DNA of 24,777 nt, from positions 1 to 24,777 of the forward strand of contig JBQMRN010000017.1 of assembly GCA_052171895.1 (NCBI GenBank), in the 5' to 3' direction. Both the position numbers and the translations under genes were made by a program. The notes under the pieces are model-generated. The model did not search any database. It was not told the DNA's origin and saw only the letters and a list, made by a program, of their open reading frames with translations. Of the stretch, positions 9,154-18,277 are shown piece by piece. This DNA is from Arsenophonus sp052171895. GTDB taxonomy: Bacteria; Pseudomonadota; Gammaproteobacteria; Enterobacterales; Enterobacteriaceae. Positions within the stretch are counted from its first letter, which is position 1. Every line of letters starts with the position of its first letter.

Positions 9154-9211
9154 TTCTTATGTAAACCCCTGGGGTTTACATATATGTAAACCTCTAGGGT
9201 TTACATAAGAA
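9154..9211. promoter_or_regulatory. Tandem palindromes, likely Rep operator or origin
   Basis: Two 23-base palindromes of the form ATGTAAACC-n5-GGTTTACAT (the second with one imperfect pair) lie at 9159-9181 and 9184-9206, 25 bases apart. Both sit within a larger inverted repeat running from ATTCTTATG to CATAAGAAT. The corresponding site upstream of the repL-like gene (about 23,656-23,687) is a single, eroded palindrome. Such paired sites are typical of a binding site for a replication or copy-control protein. No rep gene follows here, so this copy is an orphan. Function is inferred. Confidence 0.7.
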
Positions 9212-9229
9212 TACCTTATGTTATTTATA

Positions 9230-9290
9230 TTTTACATTATGTAAACCTACAATATACTCAATGTTAACTTAAATTTACCTTGATACCATT
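9230..9290 (+). repeat. Orphan copy of the repL upstream region
   Basis: This matches the reverse complement of 23,580-23,640, the ~60 bases in front of the repL-like gene, including a TTATGTAAAC half-site and the run ending AAATTTACCTT. Similarity stops just before the place where the rep start codon should be; the rep gene itself is missing or unrecognisable after 9,290. Confidence 0.8.
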
Positions 9291-10244
9291 ACTTATTCCT
9301 ACTTGTTTTTTCCCGTATTATTATTTATTATATAGACTCTCCTCATATAAGCTCCTATTTCATGGCAAGATGCCTATTCCAAGATATAGATGATAAGGCT
9401 CTATCGTTAAATAACTACAACACCTATTTAGCAATAAACTGGAATTATTGCTTTCCTAAAAAACATTTATAATTATGAAATAGATAGAAAATGTTTTTTT
9501 TAATAATTAAGCGTCAATAACACTAGCGAAACACTACAATAATTAATTATCAATATAGTGATGAAAACTTACTATATATTCATCATGTTTTAGTGAATAC
9601 CTATGTAAACCATCACTATGAAATAGAATTAAAATAGAATTATATGTAACACTACCTTTATCTAACTTCTTCAATTAAACAAGGTTAAAAAAACAGAAAA
9701 ATATAAAAAGAAAAAAGTTAAATTTTTATAGAAAAATAATTATCTTCATTATGAAGAAGTAGGTTACAGAGATACCTTTAAAATAAAGAAAATCCAAATT
9801 GATCAAAAGTCTTTAACGGTTTTTCAGAAAAAGTTTAAAGATGATTACCTTAATAACTGTGAATCATCTTTTATTATTGATTTTAGTTAACTACATTAGG
9901 TAATAGTATTGTTTTAAAAAAAATTGAAACAATTAATGCATGTTATTACCGAAGCGGTATTAGGTATTTCTTCCGTTATTAAAAGAATACAAAAAATAAT
10001 TAAATCAAAAACAAATATATGTTTAAATTACCATTCTGCTAATAACTTAATATTAGGTATTTTTATAAAAACGAGTTTTTAAGTTTGCTGATAAATCAAA
10101 AATTAAAGGTAAAATTATTAAAATTTTTAACATTTAAAAAAAAAGATATATTAAGTTCCTGATCCGAAATTTACCTTACTTAAATTGATTTTTGGATGGA
10201 TAATTCTAGGGGAATAATTAAATTAATACTAAATGAGCACAACT
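9291..10244. other. Very AT-rich stretch without a recognisable gene
   Basis: There is no long open frame and no similarity to the other cluster copies that I can see. By position it should hold the remains of rep through the 3' half of the radical SAM gene of unit B. Two short open runs, about 9,732-9,893 (lysine-rich, ~53 codons) and 9,936-10,079 (~47 codons), are the only coding-like pieces; I do not recognise them and neither has a ribosome binding site. Confidence 0.5.
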
Positions 10245-10545
10245 CCCATTATGTCGTTAAGTTAAGTTTTATTCTATATTGTATGCATCAATGCAATGAT
10301 TTTATCAAAATTTTGATAAATTAATAGTTCTCCAATGGTAAAAGGAATTATTTCTCGTAAAGAAGAATTTCTTTAGAAATCAATAAGAACCTTTCTATTA
10401 AATCAATATACATCTCTCTTTTAGATATATCTACTCAGCCTATTAGGCCTGAGTGAAACTATAAAGAAAACAATCTTCATAGATGAAGTATTTTAAATTA
10501 CAATCATCAGCATTAGTTGATGCCAATATGCTATTACCCGAGTTT
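10245..10545 (-). pseudogene. Radical SAM gene 5' remnant (copy B)
   Basis: It aligns with the first third of the intact radical SAM gene (about 7,020-7,340), with many substitutions and stops. The part encoding the CxxxCxxC cluster is mutated and the rest of the gene is absent. It follows the intact glycosyltransferase of copy B in operon order, showing that copy B once had the same gene order as A and C. Confidence 0.85.
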
Positions 10546-10576
10546 TATTTTAATTGCTTCAATAAAAGTAATTATT

Positions 10577-11875
10577 TTACAGTAGTGATTTGTAGATTTT
10601 TTCTATTTCTGCAACGTGATCTTTTTGACTCGGAATATTACCGTCCAGTGATTGTATATAACCACGCAAACCTAACTTTTTTGCCAATGAGGGATGATTA
10701 ACTAAACGTTGCATTTGCTCAGATAAGCTTTTTTCATTTCGATGTTCAAACAAGAGTCCGTTAATTTCATGATGGACATATTCAGCCATACCGCCTATGT
10801 TGGCTGTAATAATAGGAATTCTAGCTTGCAATGCTTCGTGGATCACCAAAGGTGAATTTTCTACCCATATTGAAGGAACAACGATACAATCTACATGATT
10901 AAAAACAATTTTAATAATTTTTTCGTTGGAATATTCTGGTAACCATTCAATACGAGATTGAACATGTAGTGGCAGTTTTAGAGTGATTATATGTAATCCT
11001 GCTGTATTTTGTGGTCTAGGCCTTCCCCAAATGCGTAATCGACAATTATCTCCCAACCTAGAAAACGCTTGAATTAATAGCTGAATTCCTTTGGCTGGAA
11101 TATGAGTGCCAATATAACCAAAAGTAAAATTCTCTTTAGAAAGTCGTTGACGACCTCTAAGTCTATCTAAATCAAAACCATAATCTAAATAAATCATCTT
11201 ATTTATCGGTAACCCAAAATCAGTTATATATCGATGGTATAAATAAAAAGAAGGGGCAATAAAATATTTTATTTTTTTTACAACCTGATACATCGTATGC
11301 ATACGCCGTTTTACCCAATTAGTCCAATATTCAGTATCAATATTATTTTCACTTTTATTTCCTGAGAAATAACCAGAATAACAGTATATCGCGCACTTTT
11401 TATTTTTTTGTCCATCACAAAGTGACCAGAGGGGAGAGCCAACAACAGGATTACGTTGTATAAATTGCCCACGTGGACACATTAGCCAATAATCATGTAG
11501 CGTATAAACTATCGGAATACTTTTTTTCGCGATAATATCGACTAATGAAGTCGATAGGTGATTAAGGTGTCCAATGTGGACTATATGAGGTTTGATACTA
11601 TCAATAAATAATTCTATTCTCTTATCTAAATATGGATGCTGATAACGGTAACGGTATTTTTCGAGGGGAATATTGATTTTATGTAATGTAATCGCCGGTT
11701 GATGACTATCTTGTGTTATGTTCCAAGTGAAATCTTTGGAAAACGGGTTTTCTTCTCGAGTGAGAACATGAACTTCATTATTTTTCGCTAAACCATGACA
11801 TAACATTTGGCTATAAACCTCAGAGCCTGCATTATAATAAGGAGGATATCCATGAATGATTTTTAGTATTTTCAT
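10577..11875 (-). CDS. Family-4 glycosyltransferase (only intact copy)
   Basis: This 432-residue GT-B-fold retaining glycosyltransferase (GT4/GT1 Pfam group) would move a sugar from a nucleotide-sugar donor at the inner membrane or in the cytosol. The N-terminal acceptor-side motif PPYYNAGSE is at 11-19, a GTHIPAKGI donor-domain segment is present, and the donor-binding E-x7-E motif is Glu339-Glu347 (ENSPLVIHE), followed by GGMAE. The start chosen is the ATG at 11875, with AGGAG eight bases before it; the frame is open to 11938, but those codons lack family similarity. Upstream lie the epimerase remnant and promoter of copy B. Copies A and C have only broken versions, so any cluster glycosylation depends on this gene. 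It could attach the sugar made by the epimerase to a lipid, peptide or small molecule; the acceptor is not evident. Confidence 0.88.
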   Translation of the reverse strand: MKILKIIHGYPPYYNAGSEVYSQMLCHGLAKNNEVHVLTREENPFSKDFTWNITQDSHQPAITLHKINIPLEKYRYRYQHPYLDKRIELFIDSIKPHIVHIGHLNHLSTSLVDIIAKKSIPIVYTLHDYWLMCPRGQFIQRNPVVGSPLWSLCDGQKNKKCAIYCYSGYFSGNKSENNIDTEYWTNWVKRRMHTMYQVVKKIKYFIAPSFYLYHRYITDFGLPINKMIYLDYGFDLDRLRGRQRLSKENFTFGYIGTHIPAKGIQLLIQAFSRLGDNCRLRIWGRPRPQNTAGLHIITLKLPLHVQSRIEWLPEYSNEKIIKIVFNHVDCIVVPSIWVENSPLVIHEALQARIPIITANIGGMAEYVHHEINGLLFEHRNEKSLSEQMQRLVNHPSLAKKLGLRGYIQSLDGNIPSQKDHVAEIEKIYKSLL

Positions 11876-11894
11876 ATTCAATACTCCTAAATTT

Positions 11895-12708
11895 ATGGCG
11901 ATTTTTAATAAAAATCGTTTATTAGCAGTAATTACCACCTGCTAAAAATATCTATTTTAGTAACCCAGTTCAATAACTCTAACACTTTCAACTGTTATCA
12001 CCATAAAATTTTGAAACATCGAAACATCATGGTGGATCAATTATGAGCATCAATCGATCATTCGCAAAACCCGGTGACCATTTTACCAATTTTTCTAAAA
12101 AAAATGTTGACACAATGTAAGTCTTATCCTTTTTCTAGACGTCTTACAAGTTTAAATATTGATTTAATCACATTAATAATATATGTAAATATCAAACATA
12201 TTAGTCGCTCACTCAATATGAATAAGTTTTGTTGTACATAAAATTACGGTTTTTAATCCATTTAATTTGTATTTTGTAACCAATCATTTCACTGCTACTT
12301 TTGAATTGGCATAAATGGTTAATGCTTGCAAATTTATCAACTTTTTGACATGGAATAATTATTGTTTCACATAGACCTCTCTCGTCGACTGCTTGCATAT
12401 AATACCCAGGGTTTTAGGTGATTAATATGCTAAATCAAGAATATTACATGTCCCACTGACATTAGTTTTCCAACAAATATCCGGTTATTTTTCACCCTAA
12501 ATAATACGAGAAATAGCAGCTAAATGGATGATGTCATCGCAATGTTTTAAACGTTGTTGTAATGTTTTAGGAAGAAGAATATCACCGTATTCAGAAGATT
12601 CTTTAGGAAATTTACTATCAAATTTTTCTATATAATAGAATTTATCAATTTTTTACAAACCAGTTAACCAATTAAACTACTTGATATAGTTATTAATATT
12701 CTTCTTAT
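11895..12708 (-). pseudogene. NAD-dependent epimerase pseudogene (copy B)
   Basis: It is recognisable along most of its length against the intact gene in copy C. The start codon is ATA instead of ATG (12,708-12,706). Codons 20-90 are still clear at 12,430-12,640, but frameshifts and stops occur throughout and the 12,040-12,400 part is heavily altered. It lies directly upstream of the intact glycosyltransferase and downstream of the shared promoter block. Confidence 0.86.
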
Positions 12709-12758
12709 CAGATGCTCCATTAAAATAAATATTGTAAAAAAAGATACCTGTAATTTAC

Positions 12759-12785
12759 ATTTTAACCATTGATTTCAATCAACAA
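12759..12785 (-). promoter_or_regulatory. Conserved operon promoter, copy B
   Basis: TTGTTG (12,785-12,780) and TAAAAT (12,764-12,759) on the minus strand are 15 bases apart, shorter than in A (17) and C (16), so this copy may be weaker. The TGTAAATTACA palindrome follows at 12,749-12,759. It would transcribe the epimerase remnant and then the glycosyltransferase. Confidence 0.52.
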
Positions 12786-12859
12786 AAATTACATTAACTT
12801 AATATATTTTACGCAGATAAACCTTTATTTATAAATTCAATATATGGATAATATTAAAT

Positions 12860-13045
12860 GAGTTATACTCATTTCTGGTGTATGGAATTTCAGAGATGGT
12901 GACGTATTCTGTTAATTGATTTCGTGAATAATTTCAAGAAGAGAGAGATGATATGCCATGAAAAGTCTACCTTATAAGTATTTACAAAACCAGATATTAT
13001 CTCTAATCTCTTGCATGCACTTATCCGTAATGATACCAACCAGCT
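12860..13045. repeat. Left arm of inverted repeat flanking the IS256 centre
   Basis: This stretch is similar, in reverse complement, to 14,340-14,525. The clearest block is CTTGCATGCACTTATCCG (about 13,010-13,030) matching 14,380-14,400, with a further GAGAGAGAT block. It extends the inverted relation between copies B and C inward past their promoters to the edges of the transposase remnant. Confidence 0.75.
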
Positions 13046-13420
13046 AATACCACAGCCGTTGAGGCTAAGCTTGAAGCCATGCTGCAACAACAAGCTAATA
13101 CCACCTTTTTGACGGGCCTTATGCTGTCCATCAGTAACACTTATTTAGCACAGTGAATTATACAAACTGATATTGACGATATTGAGATTAAACTGCATAA
13201 AATCAGGGATCTCGCAACTGCAAAAGAATATGCTTCAATAGCTCGTTGCTAGCGTCTTATCTAAGCGTGCAAAAAACGGCGAAGAGTTTACCACCTTATA
13301 CCAGCAATGTATCTCCATCGGTGATTTTTACGGATCTCTTTACCGCTTCTTGCTAAAAAAACATATGATCTTTCTAGAGAGAACCATCATCAAATTGAAA
13401 TAGCAATGGCTTGAAGAGCA
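13046..13420 (+). pseudogene. Unrecognised decayed coding stretch
   Basis: The composition is closer to coding than its surroundings, and plus-strand translation gives helical runs such as EAKLEAMLQQQANTTFLTGL and a DIDDIEIKLHKIRDLATAKEY segment, broken by stops at about 13,155 and 13,250 and by frameshifts. It is not part of the transposase that follows. I do not recognise the family. It could be cargo or a phage-like or effector gene fragment. Confidence 0.45.
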
Positions 13421-14150
13421 CAGACAATGATACAATCTAGGTGATTTAAGCGATACGTGCTACGTTTATTTTTAGGTCGATGGCATATACGTTTATCTCA
13501 GGCTAGATGATTGTCTTTATCCTACTGGTGATTATTATTGAAGTCACTTAACATGGATTTAAGGAGAATTAGTTGCAATTGAAGATAGTTATCGAGAATC
13601 AAAAGCGAAGTAGGCAAAACTTCTTAATAGCCTACGAGCACCTGGCTTAACTGTATCTTCCAGGTTTTCTAATGGAAAATGCTGCACTTGGTTTTTAGAA
13701 TGTAATAACAAAGATATTCATGGACAAGGAGCAGCAATGCTGTTGGGTTTGGGTACACTAAAACAGCTAATTATGGGTAGCTTAACTTCTCAAAGGCATG
13801 CAACCGAAAATTAAAACTAAGCTCCTGAGGTATCTGGCTAGCAGAAAAGCGTTATTCCGCTATAATAAAACTATTGATGGTTTGTTGGCAAAGTTTTCAA
13901 CGATATCCTGCAGCAATAAAGAAGCTGGAAAAGATCGGTAAGAATTATTGGCATTCTACGACTTCCCCATCAGCGCACTGGGCCGTCAATAAGAAAGATA
14001 AATCTGATTGATTCAACTTTTGCTAAATGAGCCTACAAGCCGACATGCGAAGAACTGTAGTTTAAGAAAAACAACCATTTCAATGGTATTGAACCTGCTA
14101 CAGTCTACTCAGAAAAGCTTGGAACTACCTAATGGTTGAATTTTATCTAT
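13420..14150 (+). mobile_element. IS256-family transposase remnant
   Basis: Successive plus-strand pieces match IS256 (mutator-type) transposases. They are a VDGIYVYLRL segment followed by ELVAIEDSYRESK, then (after a deletion) CWV.VHKTAN-like residues near 13,735-13,770, the IKKLEK...FYDFP segment near 13,920-13,965, a degraded AHWxxxRTTNPIESTF region, and a C-terminal MVLNLLQSTQKS piece near 14,085. Stops, frameshifts and deletions remove function, and terminal repeats are not discernible. It sits at the centre of the B/C inverted duplication. A second remnant is at 22,301-22,580. Confidence 0.82.
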
Positions 14151-14339
14151 TTTTGATCCTGCTTCTAAACAACGTCCAATTTTAAGATGGAAAACAGCTT
14201 CACCAAGCATCAGAAAATAGCGTAGCCTGACAGTTATATATACAGGAGATTTGTTAATAACTCTGACGATGAGCACCATTCTCAAGCTCAAGAAGGCAGC
14301 GTTAGTATCTTGTCTCAGCATAGCTTCAATCTCAGCTTC
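14151..14339. other. Non-coding tail of the IS remnant
   Basis: This follows the transposase C-terminal piece and is similar to 22,585-22,700 after the second remnant (shared TTAATAACTCT block at 14,254-14,264 and 22,663-22,673). It probably includes IS downstream sequence. The minus-strand open frame here (14,109-14,321) is a shadow. No gene is supported. Confidence 0.45.
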
Positions 14340-14525
14340 AACGAAGGTTAGGTATCAGCTACTCGGCATCATTTACGGATAAGTGCATGCAAGAGATCAG
14401 AAGTAATATTTAGTTTTCAGTATATCTTTAGGATAAACTTTTTATGGTTGATTATCTCTCTGTTGTTGAAATCATTTACAAAATCAACCACTAGGATATA
14501 CCAGGATCTCTGAAATCCTATACAT
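14340..14525. repeat. Right arm of inverted repeat flanking the IS256 centre
   Basis: Reverse-complement partner of 12,860-13,045, including the shared CGGATAAGTGCATGCAAGAG segment. With that arm it frames a spacer of about 1.3 kb that contains the transposase remnant. Confidence 0.75.
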
Positions 14526-14849
14526 AAGAAATAGATATAACTCAAATCAATGTACTAATATAAATTAAGTTATTAAATAACTATTATTTTATATCAATTA
14601 CTTAATTTAAAATTACGCTTAATTTATTATTATATATACAGTTATACGTATATTTCTTTATGCAGCTACCTTCCCATCTGCCTGCCCTTATTTTAAAAAA
14701 TACTTACTAATGATGGATCAGCTACTATCACGCGTAGTTAAGGTTATTGTTTTTATTTTAAAAGACTTAACGTGCTTTAATTTCCGTTTTCTGAAACAAT
14801 TGCCCATTTAACATAGCAGATAAACTAGTAGCAATAGCGCCACATAAAT
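14526..14849. other. AT-rich intergenic stretch
   Basis: No open frame, RNA gene or repeat that I can support. It lies between the inverted repeat arm and the promoter block of copy C. The last ~30 bases show faint similarity to the copy A sequence just beyond 8,630. Confidence 0.4.
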
Positions 14850-14958
14850 GTACTCAATAAATAGTCTGTTTATGAATCAAGTTTAATATTTTCCATATAT
14901 TAAATTGTTATCAATAAAGGTTTATCTACGTAAAATATATTAAATTAATGAAATTTTT

Positions 14959-14986
14959 TTGTTGATTAAAAAATAATAGCTAAAAT
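14959..14986 (+). promoter_or_regulatory. Conserved operon promoter, copy C
   Basis: TTGTTG (14,959-14,964) and TAAAAT (14,981-14,986) are 16 bases apart, within a block of about 150 bases (14,850-15,020) conserved in all three copies. Transcription would start near 14,993, inside the TGTAATTTACA motif, about 45 bases before the epimerase start. Confidence 0.62.
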
Positions 14987-14996
14987 GTAATTTACA
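14986..14996. promoter_or_regulatory. TGTAA-n-TTACA palindrome at the operon start site
   Basis: An 11-base odd palindrome that overlaps the expected transcription start and is kept in copy B (12,749-12,759) and copy A (8,488-8,498). The position suggests a repressor site. Its half-site resembles the ATGTAAAC arms of the rep-region palindromes. Regulatory role is inferred. Confidence 0.4.
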
Positions 14997-15038
14997 GGTA
15001 TTTATTTCTAATAATATCCATTTTTAATGGAGCATCTG

Positions 15039-15932
15039 ATGAGAAGAATCTTAATAACCGGGTCAAGCGGTTTAATCGGTCAAGTACTTTGTAAAAAAAT
15101 TGATAAATTCTATTGTATAGAAAAATTTGATAGCAAATTTCATAAAGAATCTTCTGAATACGGTGATATTCTTCTTCCTAAAACATTACAACAACGCTTA
15201 AAACATTGCGATGGCATTATCCATTTAGCCGCTATTTCTCGCGTTATTTGGGGTGAAAAACAACCGGATATTTGTTGGAAAACTAATGTCACTGGGACAT
15301 GTAATATCCTTGATTTAGCATATCAATCACCTAAAAAACCATGGGTATTATATGCAAGTAGTCGAGAGGTCTATGGGCAACAACAGTTATTCCCTGTTAA
15401 AGAATCAGCACGCTTAAAACCATTAAATATTTATGCCAATTCAAAAGTAGCAGCGGAAGGATTAGTTGAAAAATACAAATTAAAGGGATTAAAAACCGCA
15501 ATTTTACGCTTTTCGAGTGTATACGGAAGTATTAATGATCATCATGATCGCGTTGTGCCAGCTTTTTGTCAAGCTGCTGTCACAGGAAAACCTATTCATA
15601 TTGAGGGAGCCACTAATATGTTTGATTTTACTCATGTTACTGATGTGGTTGAAGCGATATTTAAAGTTATAAAGCGTCTAGAACAAGGACAAGAATTACC
15701 CACGATGCATCTTACATCAGGTCAAGCTGTTTCCTTAGAAACACTCGCAAAATTGGTCACCGGCTTTGCCGAATATCCACTCAAGCTCATTATCGATCCG
15801 CCTCGATGTTTCGATGTTTCAAAATTTTATGGTGATAACAGCTTAACATGTCGGTTATTGAATTGGGCTCCTAAAATAAATATTGAAACAGGAATTTCCA
15901 TGTTAATGAATGATTTTTATCAAAAAAATTAG
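15039..15932 (+). CDS. NAD-dependent epimerase/dehydratase (only intact copy)
   Basis: This 297-residue extended short-chain dehydrogenase of the nucleotide-sugar epimerase/dehydratase family is expected in the cytosol, changing the configuration of an NDP-sugar that a glycosyltransferase then uses. The N-terminal NAD(P)-binding loop GSSGLIG is at 8-14, SSREVYG carries the catalytic Ser107/108, and the Tyr-x3-Lys pair is Tyr132/Lys136 (YANSK). The start at 15,039 is preferred over the in-frame ATG at 15,027, because GGAG at 15,029-15,032 is correctly spaced for it and the Rossmann strand starts at once. It is first in operon C, 45-50 bases after the conserved promoter. Everything downstream in this operon is decayed, and copies A and B of this gene are broken. 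The specific sugar cannot be told from the sequence; UDP-glucuronate- or dTDP-sugar-type enzymes are possible. Confidence 0.88.
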   Translation: MRRILITGSSGLIGQVLCKKIDKFYCIEKFDSKFHKESSEYGDILLPKTLQQRLKHCDGIIHLAAISRVIWGEKQPDICWKTNVTGTCNILDLAYQSPKKPWVLYASSREVYGQQQLFPVKESARLKPLNIYANSKVAAEGLVEKYKLKGLKTAILRFSSVYGSINDHHDRVVPAFCQAAVTGKPIHIEGATNMFDFTHVTDVVEAIFKVIKRLEQGQELPTMHLTSGQAVSLETLAKLVTGFAEYPLKLIIDPPRCFDVSKFYGDNSLTCRLLNWAPKINIETGISMLMNDFYQKN

Positions 15933-15955
15933 CATAATTTTGGCTAGTATTAAAA

Positions 15956-16285
15956 GTGAAAATACTAAAAATCATTCATGGTATTCCTCTCATTATAATC
16001 TAGGCTTTGAATATTTATAGCCAAATATTTCTCATGGTTTAGCGAAAAATAATGAACTTCATGTTTTCACTTAGAAGGAAATGATTTTCCAATATTTCAC
16101 TTGGAACACTATACAAAATAGTCATCAACAGGCAATTACATTATATAAGATCAATATCTCCCTTGAAAAATATCGTTACTGTTATCACTACAAATACTTA
16201 AATAAGCTAATAAAATTATTTAGTTATAGTAAAAATCTTAGATAATTCACATTAGACACCTTAATCACCTATCGATTTCATTAAT
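15956..16285 (+). pseudogene. Glycosyltransferase 5' remnant (copy C)
   Basis: It aligns with about the first quarter of the intact glycosyltransferase of copy B. The start codon is GTG in place of ATG, a stop falls within about 17 codons, and further stops and small deletions follow. At ~16,285 it breaks off and joins the 3' end of the radical SAM gene, so one deletion removed most of this gene and most of the next. Confidence 0.88.
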
Positions 16286-16291
16286 CAATAT

Positions 16292-16520
16292 TTATGCCAT
16301 TTTTTTGGACGAGAAGCTTGGGTGTAGCAACTGATGAACAATTTAATCCCTGTTGTGCACCAGATAAAAAGAACGGCGCCAATTAGGTAATTTTAGGAAT
16401 ATTAAAAATTAAACCTTGGCGAATATTTGGCAAAGTCAAATATATGAAGATCTTAAGAAGAATCAAATGCAATACGCCGTATGTAAAGGATGTAACATGA
16501 GAAAATCCCTTAATTTTTGA
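16292..16520 (+). pseudogene. Radical SAM 3' remnant (copy C)
   Basis: This is the last ~75 codons of the radical SAM gene, covering the SPASM-like cysteine region (NPCCAPD and VCKGCNMRK are still readable). It is broken by a frameshift near 16,320 and another after 16,370. It is joined to the glycosyltransferase remnant by the deletion at ~16,285-16,292. The stop is TGA at 16,518-16,520. Confidence 0.88.
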
Positions 16521-16545
16521 TGACAAAAAACTTTAAGGAACCTTT

Positions 16546-18277
16546 ATTAACTTAATAAACTAGCAAAACACTCAAATTTCTCCGTGCGAAATATTCTATT
16601 TGTTTGAGAATATCCCAATCTATTCCTCTTCTTTAATAAAATTATGAAATACTATTTTGAACCAGGTTTAGGCGCTGTTGATGATGAATCAGGGGCTTAT
16701 CATATCAATATTCATGGCTTCCCTAACTATCCTCGCCACTTTTTAGAAACATATGGTTTTTATGAGCGGAGCGCGCCATATATCGCTACTGCCGTTAAAA
16801 ATAAAATCGGCTGATTTCATATTAAACCTGATGGGAGGGAATATTATCATTCTTGCTATTTATGGTATGGTAATTTTAAGAATGCTTATGTCCAGTTAAA
16901 GACATAAAATCATTATTTTCATATTAATTTTCATGGAGAAAAAGTTTATGTAGAAATATACACTTATGTAGATGATTTTAAAGATAGTATGCCGGTTATC
17001 TATAACAAAATAGAATTATATCCTCATATCTATAAGCAAAGAAAATTACTTAATCAAAACTAATTTTTAGGATTAGATATCCTTCATAAAGACCAAGCTA
17101 GAGCAAAAGATAAAGAAAAGTGGTATCACATCGATAAATCAGACCAGTCAATTTATCCGCACGATATGCTCAAGTAAATCCATTCTACAATAGTCTGGCT
17201 TACCTAGAAACTTTTTTAGGTGAGTTATTAATCATTGATACTCCCGGCCAAAAAATTATCCAATTACGGCAGGCTCTAGTCAAAAAAACTAGAAAAATTT
17301 CAGGGAAAATGGTAGAATTTTAGCAAACAGAGAGACTAGCTCTCTTACCAGTGATCGTTTGCAAGTATTAGTTGGTTTGCCTGGCATAACAGAAGAGATA
17401 ACTAAAAAATATGATTACCGTCTAAATATCTTAGACGATTATTACGCAACTTATAGGAATTAGATTTTGTAAAAAAATAGAGTTCCTGACAGTTAATAGA
17501 AAATGGAAAAGATTTTATTCCACATAAAGATAATTTTTATCATCTGCTGCAATTATGTGGTCTGATGTTAATAGATTAGTTTGGAAAACTTAGCTAAAAT
17601 AATTAGTGATTGGAAAGACAAGCCTGATACTTTAGTTTAAAGTTAGTGCATCAAATAAAAATAGGGAAAAGTATCATTGCCCAATTGATGAATGATATGC
17701 CAAATAAAATTTTCAGTTTTACTGACATCCATTGACTGGCAGCAACATCAACAAATTATTGGTATAGGGAGAAGTGCAAAGGGATTACTAGAACAAAGCC
17801 TTAACAACATACAAACACTTACACGCATTATTATTAGGAGAGGATTATATTTTTACCATATTTCTATTAATTCTTCGCTTAAGTTTCGATGTGATTTACA
17901 ATCACAGATATTATCTCATCCCTTAGCCAAAAATGGCAGATGCTATTCTACTGCCTAGAGTTCTACATTATTGGTATGACAAACAGGTCATCTCTATTTT
18001 ACAGAAAGCCAACTATGCCTTATTACCTGATAGTAAAATTTATTTAACAGAGATGCTTATTGACGAAAAAAGACCAGACGGGCTTTGCTTGATCTTAATA
18101 TGTTACCAAAAAGTGGCGGAAAACTCTAAGGACGTTAAGTCAGTGGAAAATATTATTAGAAAAATCCTCCTTATCTATCCTTCAACACCTAAAAATTAGC
18201 AATACAGTGGATCTGTTGGTGTTAAAAATAACCTTAAAGAAAAATCCCGCAATGCAATCAAAAAGAAACATTTTTGA
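16546..18277 (+). pseudogene. WG-repeat O-methyltransferase pseudogene (copy C)
   Basis: Nearly full length against the intact gene at 4,557-6,272 but heavily decayed. The start codon is ATT (16,546-16,548). Three tryptophan codons of the intact gene have become stops: TGA at 16,812-16,814, TAA at 17,061-17,063 and TAG at 17,321-17,323. There are many frameshifts and a small insertion near 16,768-16,785. Two short open pieces (17,692-17,958 and 17,933-18,199) cover parts of the methyltransferase domain. The stop at 18,275-18,277 is kept and overlaps the start of the PhyH pseudogene, as in copy A. Confidence 0.9.

Noticed and set aside
9154..9211. Possible CRISPR array
   Set aside because: Only two palindromic units 25 bases apart with no spacers; it fits a protein-binding site.
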